This document shows, one piece after another, positions 1 to 7,249 of a stretch of 64,000 nt of DNA. The position numbers and the translations under genes were made by a program. The notes under the pieces were generated by a model. The model did not search any database. It worked only from the letters and a program-made list of their open reading frames with translations, and was not told the DNA's origin. Position 1 is the first letter of the stretch. Each line of letters opens with the position of its first letter. The stretch spans positions 2,914,001 through 2,978,000 of the forward strand of contig NZ_JAQNDL010000003.1 of assembly GCF_028368995.1 (NCBI RefSeq), written 5' to 3'. Source of the stretch: Nannocystis bainbridge (GTDB lineage Bacteria; Myxococcota_A; Polyangia; Nannocystales; Nannocystaceae).

Positions 1-2
1 CG

Positions 3-761
3 ATCCCCGGCGGCGGCACGGCCCGCGTGTTCACGCCCACCGGCATCACCGCGCCCACACCGGCCATGCTGTGGGTCCACGGCGGCGGCTTCATCGTCGG
101 CTCGCCGGCGCAGGACGACGCGGTGGCGACGATGTTCGCGCGCGAGCTCGGGATCACCGTCGTCGCGCCCTCGTATCGCCTCGCGCCCGAGCACCCGTTC
201 CCGGCCGCGATCGACGATCTGTTCGCCGCGCTCACCTGGCTGCACGCCAGCGCCGACGCGCTGCGCGTGCGGCCGGACCGGATCGTCGTCGCGGGCGCCA
301 GCGCCGGCGGCGGGCTCGCGGCCGGCCTCACCCTGCTGGCGCGCGACCGCCAGGTCCCGGTCGCCTTCCAGCACCTCGTCTATCCGATGCTCGACGATCG
401 CACCGTCGGCAGGACGATCGACGGCGCCAACCATCGCATCTGGACGGCCAGGAGCAACCGCTTCGGCTGGACGTCCTACCTCGGCCGCGAGCCGGACACC
501 GACGACTTGCCGATCTACGCCGCACCCGCGCGCGCCGAATCCCTCGCCGGCCTGCCGCCGACGTGGATCGGCGTCGGCACCTTCGACCTGTTCCACGACG
601 AGGACGTCGCCTACGCCCGCCGCCTCGCCGCCGCCGGCGTGCCCGTCGAGCTCGAGGTCGTGCCCGGGGTGTTCCACGCCTTTGACCGCTTCGCCCGCGC
701 GGGCGTGGCCAAATCGTTCGCCGCCAAGCAGGTCGCCGCGCTCCGCCGCGCCCTCGCGTGA
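3..761 (+). CDS. alpha/beta hydrolase (hormone-sensitive-lipase-like), 5' end cut by window
   Basis: The reading frame is open from the left edge, so the true start lies outside the window; 252 residues are visible. HGGGF (oxyanion hole) is followed by GASAGGG, a GxSxG nucleophile elbow, then the acid in GTFDLFHDED and the histidine in FHAFD near the end. These are the hallmarks of the alpha/beta hydrolase fold-3 (HSL/bacterial esterase) family, which hydrolyses carboxylic esters. The substrate cannot be told from sequence, and there is no signal peptide in the visible part. The gene ends 60 bases from the convergent lipoprotein gene, with a palindromic element between them. The family call is confident; any specific activity is not. 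Confidence 0.85.
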   Translation: MPGGGTARVFTPTGITAPTPAMLWVHGGGFIVGSPAQDDAVATMFARELGITVVAPSYRLAPEHPFPAAIDDLFAALTWLHASADALRVRPDRIVVAGASAGGGLAAGLTLLARDRQVPVAFQHLVYPMLDDRTVGRTIDGANHRIWTARSNRFGWTSYLGREPDTDDLPIYAAPARAESLAGLPPTWIGVGTFDLFHDEDVAYARRLAAAGVPVELEVVPGVFHAFDRFARAGVAKSFAAKQVAALRRALA

Positions 762-762
762 G

Positions 763-806
763 TTCATGTCCTGACGGACATGTTTATAATGACATGTCCT
801 GATGAA
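763..806. terminator. GGACATGTCC-type palindrome between convergent genes
   Basis: CATGTCC, TGAC, GGACATG at 765-782 is a perfect 7-bp inverted repeat, followed on the plus strand by TTTATAAT and a third CATGTCC at 793-799. It lies between two genes that end towards each other, so a bidirectional terminator is the simplest reading. It belongs to the window-wide repeat family described in the findings. Confidence 0.6.
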
Positions 807-820
807 CACATCATTCGCGC

Positions 821-1927
821 TCACCACTTCGGCGAAGTCAGCGCGATCGGCAGCACCGCGACGCGCCGCAGGGTCGCCCCGACCTCCCACACGCGCCCCA
901 CGATCTTCGCGTTCACGTCCTCGACCGTCACCCAGTGCAGCCGATCCGCGTGCATGAACGCGAGGGCCGGCAGCGGCAGCGAGAACGGCAGCCCGCACTG
1001 ATGATCGCGCAGCAAGAACGAGTCCGGCCACGCGCGATCGGCCCTGGCCACCAGCGCCTGCCCCGAGCCGTCGGCCAGCTCGCGCACCACCGACAGCTGC
1101 GCGCTCTTCACACTGCGCCCGTGCTCCACCGCATGCAGCACGTGCAGCGGCTCGCTCCCGTCGGCGAGCGTCACCCGCACCGCCCGCCACCGCCGCTTGC
1201 GCAGCGCCGCGATCTGCTTGTCGAACAAGGAGCGATCGATCGGCGCCGCCGCGTCCGTCACCGGGATCATCGCCCCCGGCTCGTCGAAGTCCTTGTCCGG
1301 GTCCTGACACACCGCGTCGACGCGGACCTCGAACTGCATCGCCACGGGCGTCGGCGGGCGATGCCGGCGATGAAACGCGAACACGAAGTCGAGCGGCGGT
1401 CCGCCATCCACCATGTACTTCGCGGCCGCCCCGGCGCCGAGTGCCTCGTCGCACCGCAGCGGCGCCTCGGTGACGATCGCCACCGCCTTCACGCACGTCT
1501 CCTCGCTCTCGTCGGAGGTCACCGCCTCCGGCGCTGACAGCCCCGCGCCGCAGTATTCGAACGATTTGCCGGCCGCCGCGCGCACCGCCCCGCCGGCGTT
1601 CGTCATCACCCACAGCGGCTCGCCCTCGCGCCAGCCTTCGACCTCGGGCCCGACGACGAACGGCCCCTCGTCAGGCTGGTCCTGTCGACAGCGGCCGAAC
1701 GCGAGCTTCGACAGATCGAACTCGACCAGCTCCGCCGGATCGGCCGGCACCCGCGCAGGCACGACGGCGACCTCCGGCTCGCTCGCAACCGCAGTCGGCG
1801 GCGGCGGGGACTCGCGCGGCGCCGGCACCTTCGGCGCCGCTCGCGGCGTGCACGCCAACATCACGCACACGAGCGCATGCCGCGGACCGAACTCGAACAC
1901 CCTGCCTTCGCGTCGCCGCCTCATCAT
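821..1927 (-). CDS. putative lipoprotein of unknown function
   Basis: A 368-residue protein starting at tandem ATG codons (1927 or 1924). It begins with an Arg-rich n-region and a short hydrophobic stretch ending in VCVMLACT, a plausible lipobox with Cys near residue 21. A Pro/Ala-rich linker follows, then a globular part with six or more scattered cysteines. I recognise no domain. It lies directly downstream of another lipoprotein gene on the same strand with a 17-base gap, so the two may be co-transcribed. The stop is at 821, after SPKW. A surface or periplasmic location is inferred from the signal only. Confidence 0.6.
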   Translation of the reverse strand: MMRRRREGRVFEFGPRHALVCVMLACTPRAAPKVPAPRESPPPPTAVASEPEVAVVPARVPADPAELVEFDLSKLAFGRCRQDQPDEGPFVVGPEVEGWREGEPLWVMTNAGGAVRAAAGKSFEYCGAGLSAPEAVTSDESEETCVKAVAIVTEAPLRCDEALGAGAAAKYMVDGGPPLDFVFAFHRRHRPPTPVAMQFEVRVDAVCQDPDKDFDEPGAMIPVTDAAAPIDRSLFDKQIAALRKRRWRAVRVTLADGSEPLHVLHAVEHGRSVKSAQLSVVRELADGSGQALVARADRAWPDSFLLRDHQCGLPFSLPLPALAFMHADRLHWVTVEDVNAKIVGRVWEVGATLRRVAVLPIALTSPKW

Positions 1928-1944
1928 GCGCCCTGTCCTCGGCG

Positions 1945-2874
1945 TCAGCGCGAGGCCGTGATCGGGAAGTTCTGATCGACGCAAGGCGCCCCCAGCATGC
2001 CGTTGAAGCACGAGCACTGAGCGCCCGTGAACGTCAGTCGATACGTCCCCGACCACGTGTCCTTGTCGACGAACTCGCCCTCGACCGCGTACGTCTCGGT
2101 GCACCCGCCCGCGATCGACGCCTCGTTGGCGAAATCGCCGTCGGGGCACATCGTCGGCTCGCCCGCCATGGCGATCGGGTTCGAAGGGCTCGACACGATC
2201 GTCGCCCCGTCGCCAGAGAACGTGAACGCCGAGATGTTGACCGACACCAGCCCGGCGCAGCACGTGTAGCTGACCGGCGCGCCCTCGATCGTGTAGAGCC
2301 CGTCTGGGTCGCACGCCTCCACCGCGCACGCTCCGTCGCAGCCGTCGCCCGCGTCGAGGTTGCCGTCGTCGCACGCCTCGCCCGCGTCGAGGTTGCCGTC
2401 GCCGCACGCGCTGCAGCCCTGAGTGTCGAACTCGCACGCCTCGGTGCACCCGAGCTCGCCGCCGTCGAAGCCCTGCGATTGACACGAAGCGCCGCCGAGT
2501 TGGTCGCCGTCGCACGACTCGTCGGCGTCGAGGACCCCGTCCCCACACGCGAGCGGCGGCCGCCCGGTCGTCGTGCTGTCGACGCCCGTCGTCGTCGTCG
2601 TGCTCGTCGTGCTCGTCGTCGAGGTCACCGGCTCGCCCGTCGTCGGCTCCGCCGTCGTGCTGGTCGAGGTCGAGGTCGTGCCCGGCTCCGTCGTCGTGCT
2701 CGTCGTCGGCGTGCCCGTCGTCGGCGTGCCCGTCGTGCCCGTGCTCGTGCTCGTGCTCGTCTCCGTCGCATTGCCGCTGTCGGTCGTCGCGCCCGGGTCG
2801 TCCCCGCCGCAACCGATCACCAGCAACCCCGCCAACCACCCCGCCCGACCCAGACCTCGCGCAAGCTCGTTCAT
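1945..2874 (-). CDS. lipoprotein with Thr-rich linker and myxobacterial disulfide repeats
   Basis: A 309-residue protein. The N-terminus (GWLAGLLVIGCGG) is a lipobox-type signal with Cys near residue 22. Residues about 30-105 are almost only Thr, Ser, Gly and Pro, a flexible linker. Then come Cys-rich units of the type CGDG(V/N)LDA(D/G)E(S/A)CDDGN, the pattern of the myxobacterial Cys-rich/disulfide repeat family, and a last C-terminal domain with several Cys. The start is chosen at the Met preceding the signal. The architecture matches three other lipoproteins in this window (34666, 46394, 60859). Its role is unknown; a cell-surface adhesive or stalk-like function is only inference. Confidence 0.75.
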   Translation of the reverse strand: MNELARGLGRAGWLAGLLVIGCGGDDPGATTDSGNATETSTSTSTGTTGTPTTGTPTTSTTTEPGTTSTSTSTTAEPTTGEPVTSTTSTTSTTTTTGVDSTTTGRPPLACGDGVLDADESCDGDQLGGASCQSQGFDGGELGCTEACEFDTQGCSACGDGNLDAGEACDDGNLDAGDGCDGACAVEACDPDGLYTIEGAPVSYTCCAGLVSVNISAFTFSGDGATIVSSPSNPIAMAGEPTMCPDGDFANEASIAGGCTETYAVEGEFVDKDTWSGTYRLTFTGAQCSCFNGMLGAPCVDQNFPITASR

Positions 2875-2972
2875 CCCGTGATGAGACGCCGGAACGCCGC
2901 TCGTGGCAAGCGCGCGCTGGACCGATCCGTCGCTCGCGGGCGCGCGCGACCGCCTCCGCGCCCGGGACCTCG

Positions 2973-3641
2973 CTATTTGCGACGGCCCCGGCTCGCCCGC
3001 GCCGGCTCGGCCTTCGCGCTCGAATGACCGGCCACGCGCAGCCCCAGGTGCATCGCCAGCAGCACCGCCGACTCGACCGGCACGAGCGCCTCGCGGGCCT
3101 CGTTCGCGGTCGGGTCGATGAACACCCCGGTCGCCGCCGAGAAGTCGGCCTTGCGCAGCTTGCACCCGCGGAACACGCTGCCGGCCAGCGAGCTGCCGCG
3201 AAAGTCGGCCTCGCCGAGGTCGACCTCGAAGAAGTTGGCCTCGCTGATCGTGCAATCGACGAACTGCGTCCGACACAGGCTCAGGCGCAGGAACGACGCG
3301 AACTGCAGCGTGCACTCGTGGAACGCCAGGCTGGCGAACCGCCCGAGCTCCGTCCATTCGACGCCCATCAGCTTGCACTCGCGGAACTGCAGCTTGCCCG
3401 CGACCATCCCGGCCGGTCGCGCCTGCGTCAGGTCGCAGCGCTCGAACACGCAGTCCTCGAGCCGACAGCCGCGCCAGCGGGTCTCCTGCGCCTTGCAGCC
3501 GACGAAGGTGCAGCCCGCGAACTCCTTGCCCGCGAGCTCGGCCTCTTGCATCTCGAGCCCGGTGAACGTCCGGTCCTCGAACGAGCTCCCGCGGAGCAGG
3601 CTCTCGAGGTCGGACCCTTCGTCGTCGTCCGCGCGCGCCAT
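2973..3641 (-). CDS. pentapeptide-repeat protein
   Basis: A 222-residue protein with tandem A(D/N)Lxx-like pentapeptides spread over residues about 20-175: SFEDRTFTGLEM, FAGCTFVGCK, LEDCVFERCDL, FHECTLQFASF, ADFRGSSLAGSVFRGCKLRKADF. Such repeats fold as a right-handed four-sided beta-helix. The sequence from the Met at 3641 is preferred over an upstream in-frame Met at 3659. There is no signal peptide. The pattern resembles Qnr/MfpA-type and many uncharacterised pentapeptide proteins; nothing here shows gyrase binding, so no function is assigned. Confidence 0.75.
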   Translation of the reverse strand: MARADDDEGSDLESLLRGSSFEDRTFTGLEMQEAELAGKEFAGCTFVGCKAQETRWRGCRLEDCVFERCDLTQARPAGMVAGKLQFRECKLMGVEWTELGRFASLAFHECTLQFASFLRLSLCRTQFVDCTISEANFFEVDLGEADFRGSSLAGSVFRGCKLRKADFSAATGVFIDPTANEAREALVPVESAVLLAMHLGLRVAGHSSAKAEPARASRGRRK

Positions 3642-3850
3642 GAGCCGGCACGCTCGCACCGACCTGCCGCCGCGGTCAAACGCGGCCCCTCACTCCGCGC
3701 CGTCCCCGTGACGACTTGCGAAACTCCGTCGCCTCGTGACCACGCCGCGATCATGAACATCAAACGTCCTCGAATCATACAAGGCATCGAACACCCCATG
3801 AGCCCATCCCCCCGCGTCCCGCCCCACTGGCGCCGCGCGCGGGCCTGCGT

Positions 3851-3856
3851 TAGCCT
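3851..3856 (+). promoter_or_regulatory. -10-like TAGCCT 6 bases before GTG start
   Basis: TAGCCT lies six bases upstream of the GTG of the first gene in the formate dehydrogenase operon, with no Shine-Dalgarno sequence between. This fits a leaderless transcript. It is one of a set of similar sites in the window. Confidence 0.4.
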
Positions 3857-3862
3857 CCGATC

Positions 3863-4342
3863 GTGCCGCACCCACCCGCGCTGTTCGCCTTCGAGGGCGA
3901 CTTCCAGACCGACCTCCGCTGCATCCCGATGGCCGTGCGGCACCACCTCGACCTGTGCGGGATCAAGCTGTCGCTCAAGGAGTGGGTCAAGCTCGGCCCC
4001 GAGCAACGCAGCGCCGTCGTCGCCCTGCTCGACGGCTCCGACCCCGACAGCGCCGAGGCCGTGCGCCGGTTCGACGCCGCCGTCGTCGCCATGGTCGAGG
4101 CGCGCATGGGCGAGCCGCCGGCGCGCCTGCCCGTCGACCCCGCGCCGGCGTGGGCCGATGTCGCCCGCGTCCCCGACGAGGTCGCTGCCAAGGCGGCCGC
4201 CGAGGGCGTGGCCGTGACGCCGCCGCAGTGGGCGGCGCTGGCCCCGCTGCAGCGCTTCGCGCTCTACAAGCTCAGCCGCTCGAGCCACAAGAACGAGAAC
4301 TTCGTGCCCGCGTGCCGCGAGTTCGGCATCCCCGCCCCGTGA
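3863..4342 (+). CDS. nitrate-reductase-associated protein family (NarQ-like small protein)
   Basis: A 159-residue soluble protein starting with GTG. The N-terminal segment FEGDFQTDLRCIPMAVRHHL, then LCGIKLSLKEW, and the C-terminal QRFALYKLSRSSHKNENF match my memory of the small family annotated as associated with molybdenum nitrate reductases. It is the first gene of the formate dehydrogenase operon, and its stop overlaps the GTG of fdhD (GTGA), so it is likely translationally coupled to a sulfur-insertion factor for a molybdoenzyme. A role in maturation of a Mo enzyme is inferred from context; the biochemical activity is unknown. Confidence 0.6.
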   Translation: MPHPPALFAFEGDFQTDLRCIPMAVRHHLDLCGIKLSLKEWVKLGPEQRSAVVALLDGSDPDSAEAVRRFDAAVVAMVEARMGEPPARLPVDPAPAWADVARVPDEVAAKAAAEGVAVTPPQWAALAPLQRFALYKLSRSSHKNENFVPACREFGIPAP

Positions 4343-5160
4343 CCACGCCCGACCCGCGCACGCGCCCGGCGGCCGCGGTGCTCTACCGCGGCGACGAGGT
4401 CAGCGCGCGCCGCGACCTACTCGCCGTCGAGGACCCGCTGGAGATCCGCGTCGTCACCGCCGACGACCCCGAGCCGCGCCGCCTGGCGATGACGATGCGC
4501 ACGCCGGGCGACGACGCCGACCTCGCCGCCGGCTTCCTCTTCACCGAGGGCATCGTCCGCGCGCGCGAGCAGATCGCCGACATCACCTGCTCCGAAGACC
4601 ATGTGCGCGTCGACCTCGCCGCCGGCGTGCGCCTGCCCACGTCTGTCCCAAAGCGCAGCTTCGTCATGACCTCGGCCTGCGGGGTGTGCGGCCGCGAGTC
4701 GCTCGACGACCTGCGCGCGCGGCCGCCGGCGCCGCTGACCCCGGGCTCGCCCCAACTGGCCGCGAAGGTCGTGCCCGGCCTGCCGGCGGCGCTGCTGCGG
4801 GCCCAGGCGACCTTCGCCGCGACCGGAGGGATCCACGCAGCCGGGCTGTTCGACCTGCGCGGTGAGCTTCGTCTCCTGCGTGAGGATGTCGGCCGTCACA
4901 ACGCGGTCGACAAGCTCGTCGGCGCCCTCCTGCGCGCCGGCCAATTGCCCGCGGTCGACGCCGTCCTGCTGGTCAGCGCGCGCGCCAGCTTCGAGCTGGT
5001 CCAGAAGGCCCTCATGGCTCAGATCGCCATCTTCGCGGCCGTCGGCGCGCCCTCGAGCCTGGCCGTCGACCTCGCCGTCGAGGCCGACATGACCTTGCTG
5101 GGCTTCGTGCGCGAAGGTCGCTTCACGGTGTACAGCGGCGGCCTGCGGATCTCGCACTGA
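4339..5160 (+). CDS. fdhD: formate dehydrogenase accessory sulfurtransferase FdhD
   Basis: A 273-residue protein with the FdhD signature SACGVCG (Cys114 and Cys117), the two cysteines of the flexible loop that passes sulfur from a cysteine desulfurase to the Mo-bis-PGD cofactor of formate dehydrogenase. Other family marks are MRTPGDDADLAAGFLFTEGI, TGGIHAAGLF and REDVGRHNAVDK. GTG start at 4339 overlaps the previous stop. It is followed after 62 bases by fdsG, so the maturation factor is encoded with its client enzyme. It acts in the cytoplasm. Confidence 0.95.
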   Translation: MTTPDPRTRPAAAVLYRGDEVSARRDLLAVEDPLEIRVVTADDPEPRRLAMTMRTPGDDADLAAGFLFTEGIVRAREQIADITCSEDHVRVDLAAGVRLPTSVPKRSFVMTSACGVCGRESLDDLRARPPAPLTPGSPQLAAKVVPGLPAALLRAQATFAATGGIHAAGLFDLRGELRLLREDVGRHNAVDKLVGALLRAGQLPAVDAVLLVSARASFELVQKALMAQIAIFAAVGAPSSLAVDLAVEADMTLLGFVREGRFTVYSGGLRISH

Positions 5161-5209
5161 ACCGCCGCCGCCGATCACTTCCGCGTTTGGGACCGGGCCC
5201 GGAACTCGG

Positions 5210-5215
5210 TAGATT
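5210..5215 (+). promoter_or_regulatory. -10-like TAGATT 7 bases before fdsG ATG
   Basis: TAGATT is spaced seven bases from the ATG at 5223, in the only sizeable gap inside the formate dehydrogenase operon. It may give fdsGBAD its own promoter in addition to read-through from fdhD. No -35 hexamer is obvious. Confidence 0.35.
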
Positions 5216-5222
5216 CGCTGGT

Positions 5223-5696
5223 ATGAGCTCCGACGCGATCGACCAGGCGCTGGCCCAGAGCGGGCACCTGCCTGGCGGTTTGTTGCAGGTCCTGCACGGC
5301 ATCGCCGACCGCCTCGGCCACGTCCCGCCCGAGGCGATCGGCCGCGTCGCCGCCGCGCTCAACCTCTCGCGCGCCGAGGTCCATGGGGTCGTCAGCTTCT
5401 ATCACGACTTCCGCAGCGAGCCGCCCGGCCGCCACGTGCTCAAGCTGTGCCGCGCCGAGGCGTGCCAGGCGATGGGCAGCGAGGCCCTCGCGGGCGCGCT
5501 CGAGCGCCGCCTCGGCTGCAAGTTCGGCGACACCTCGGCGGACGGCGCGGTGACCCTCGAGCCCGTATACTGCCTCGGCAACTGTGCCGCGGCGCCGTCG
5601 CTCCTGCTCGACGGGCAGCTGCGCGGCCGCCTCACCGGCGAGCGCCTCGACCGCCTGGTCGATTCGCTCGTCACCCCCGCGGAGGAGCGCGCATGA
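5223..5696 (+). CDS. fdsG: NAD-dependent formate dehydrogenase gamma subunit (NuoE-like, 2Fe-2S)
   Basis: A 157-residue thioredoxin-like ferredoxin homologous to the 24-kDa subunit NuoE. The four [2Fe-2S] ligands are visible as Cys76 and Cys81 (CRAEAC) and Cys117 and Cys121 (CLGNC). The segment LNLSRAEVHGVVSFYHDF is typical of the family. It passes electrons within the soluble FdsABG complex. Its ATGA stop overlaps the start of fdsB. Start chosen at 5223 because the protein then aligns with the usual NuoE/FdsG N-terminus. Confidence 0.93.
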   Translation: MSSDAIDQALAQSGHLPGGLLQVLHGIADRLGHVPPEAIGRVAAALNLSRAEVHGVVSFYHDFRSEPPGRHVLKLCRAEACQAMGSEALAGALERRLGCKFGDTSADGAVTLEPVYCLGNCAAAPSLLLDGQLRGRLTGERLDRLVDSLVTPAEERA

Positions 5697-7228
5697 CCCA
5701 CATCGTCTACGTCCCGATCGACGCCACCGCGCGATCCGTCGGCGCCGATGAAGTCGCGGCGGCGATCGCCCGCGAGGCCGCGGCCCGCGGCGAGCCGGTC
5801 AAGATCGTCCGCAACGGCACGCGCGGAATGTGCTGGCTCGAGCCGCTGGTCGAGGTCGTCACCCCCGCCGGCCGCGTCGCCTACGGCCCGGTCGAGGTCA
5901 CCGACGTCGCCTCGCTGTTCGCCGCCGACTTCCTGCGCGGCGGCGATCACCCGCTGGCCCACGGCCGCACCGACGACATCACCTGGCTCAAGAGCCAGGA
6001 GCGACTCACCTTCGCCCGCGTCGGCCTCACCGACCCGCTCGACCTCGCCGACTACCAGGCCCACGGCGGCCTGCGCGGCCTGCGAGCCGCCCTGTCCCTG
6101 GGGACAGGTGGCGACATCATCGAGGAGGTCGTGAAGAGCGGCCTGCGCGGTCGCGGCGGCGCCGCCTTCCCGGCCGGCATCAAGTGGCGCACCGTCGCCG
6201 GCGCCGTCGCCGATCGCAAGTACATCTGCTGCAACGCCGACGAGGGCGACAGCGGCACCTTCAGCGACCGCATGGTGATGGAGGGCGACCCGTACGTCCT
6301 GCTCGAGGGCATGGCGATCGCCGGCCTCGCCGTCGGCGCCGAGTACGGCTACATCTACCTCCGCTCCGAGTACCCCGACGCCGAGCGCGCCTTGCAGGCC
6401 GCGATCGCCTGCGCGCGCGCGGCCGGCTGGCTCGGGCGCGACATCCTCGGCAGCGGCCGCAGCTTCGACATCGAGCTGCGCCGCGGCGCCGGCGCGTACA
6501 TCTGCGGCGAAGAGACCGCCATGCTCGAGAGCCTCGAGGGCAAGCGCGGCATGGTCCGGCCCAAGCCGCCGCTGCCGGCGATCTCCGGCCTGTTCGGCAG
6601 GCCCACCGTCATCAACAACGTCATCACCCTCGCCAGCGTCCCGATCATCCTCGACCGCGGCGCGCAGTACTACGCCGACTACGGCATGGGTCGCTCGCGC
6701 GGCACCTTGCCGTTTCAGCTCGCCGGCAACATCAAGCGCGGCGGCCTGGTCGAGAAGGCCTTCGGCCTCACCCTGCGCGAGCTCGTGCACGACTACGGCG
6801 GCGGCACGGCCAGCGGTCGGCCCGTGCGCGCCGTCCAGGTCGGCGGCCCGCTCGGCCCTTACTTGCCCGAGTCCAAGTTCGACATCCCGCTCGACTACGA
6901 GGTCTTCGCCGCTGCCGGCGGCATGATCGGCCACGGCGGCCTCGTCGTCTTCGACGACACCGTCGACATGGCCCTCATGGCTCGTTATGCCATGGAGTTC
7001 TGCGCCATCGAGTCGTGCGGCAAGTGCACCCCGTGCCGGATCGGCAGCACCCGCGGCGTCGAGGTCATCGACCGCATCCGCAACAACGAGCGGCGCGGCC
7101 CCAACCTCGTCCTCTTGCGCGATCTCTGCGACACCATGACCCACGGCTCCCTGTGTGCCATGGGCGGCCTCACCCCCGCTCCCGTGCTCAGCGCGCTCGA
7201 GCACTTCCCCGAGGACTTCCAGCGCTGA
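5693..7228 (+). CDS. fdsB: NAD-dependent formate dehydrogenase beta subunit (NuoF-like, FMN/NAD)
   Basis: A 511-residue NuoF homologue with an extra N-terminal thioredoxin-like region (residues 1-120) as in FdsB/HoxF types. FMN site GRGGAAFPAG, NAD-site region ICCNADEGDSGTFSDR and CGEETAMLESLEG, and four [4Fe-4S] ligands Cys442, Cys445, Cys448 (SCGKCTPC) and Cys488 are all present. It reduces NAD+ with electrons from formate. The coding sequence contains a perfect CCTGTCCC/GGGACAGG palindrome (6091-6108) that translates as ALSLGTGG just before the FMN domain. It is coupled to fdsG (4-base overlap) and followed 21 bases later by fdsA with a GGAGG site. Confidence 0.95.
   Translation: MTHIVYVPIDATARSVGADEVAAAIAREAAARGEPVKIVRNGTRGMCWLEPLVEVVTPAGRVAYGPVEVTDVASLFAADFLRGGDHPLAHGRTDDITWLKSQERLTFARVGLTDPLDLADYQAHGGLRGLRAALSLGTGGDIIEEVVKSGLRGRGGAAFPAGIKWRTVAGAVADRKYICCNADEGDSGTFSDRMVMEGDPYVLLEGMAIAGLAVGAEYGYIYLRSEYPDAERALQAAIACARAAGWLGRDILGSGRSFDIELRRGAGAYICGEETAMLESLEGKRGMVRPKPPLPAISGLFGRPTVINNVITLASVPIILDRGAQYYADYGMGRSRGTLPFQLAGNIKRGGLVEKAFGLTLRELVHDYGGGTASGRPVRAVQVGGPLGPYLPESKFDIPLDYEVFAAAGGMIGHGGLVVFDDTVDMALMARYAMEFCAIESCGKCTPCRIGSTRGVEVIDRIRNNERRGPNLVLLRDLCDTMTHGSLCAMGGLTPAPVLSALEHFPEDFQR
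6091..6108. repeat. in-frame copy of the TGTCC/GGACA palindrome inside fdsB
   Basis: CCTGTCCC, TG, GGGACAGG is an 18-base near-continuous palindrome in the codons for ALSLGTGG. It falls between the N-terminal and FMN-binding domains of FdsB, where a length change could be tolerated. Confidence 0.6.
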
Positions 7229-7249
7229 CGCGCGCAGGAGGAATCAGCC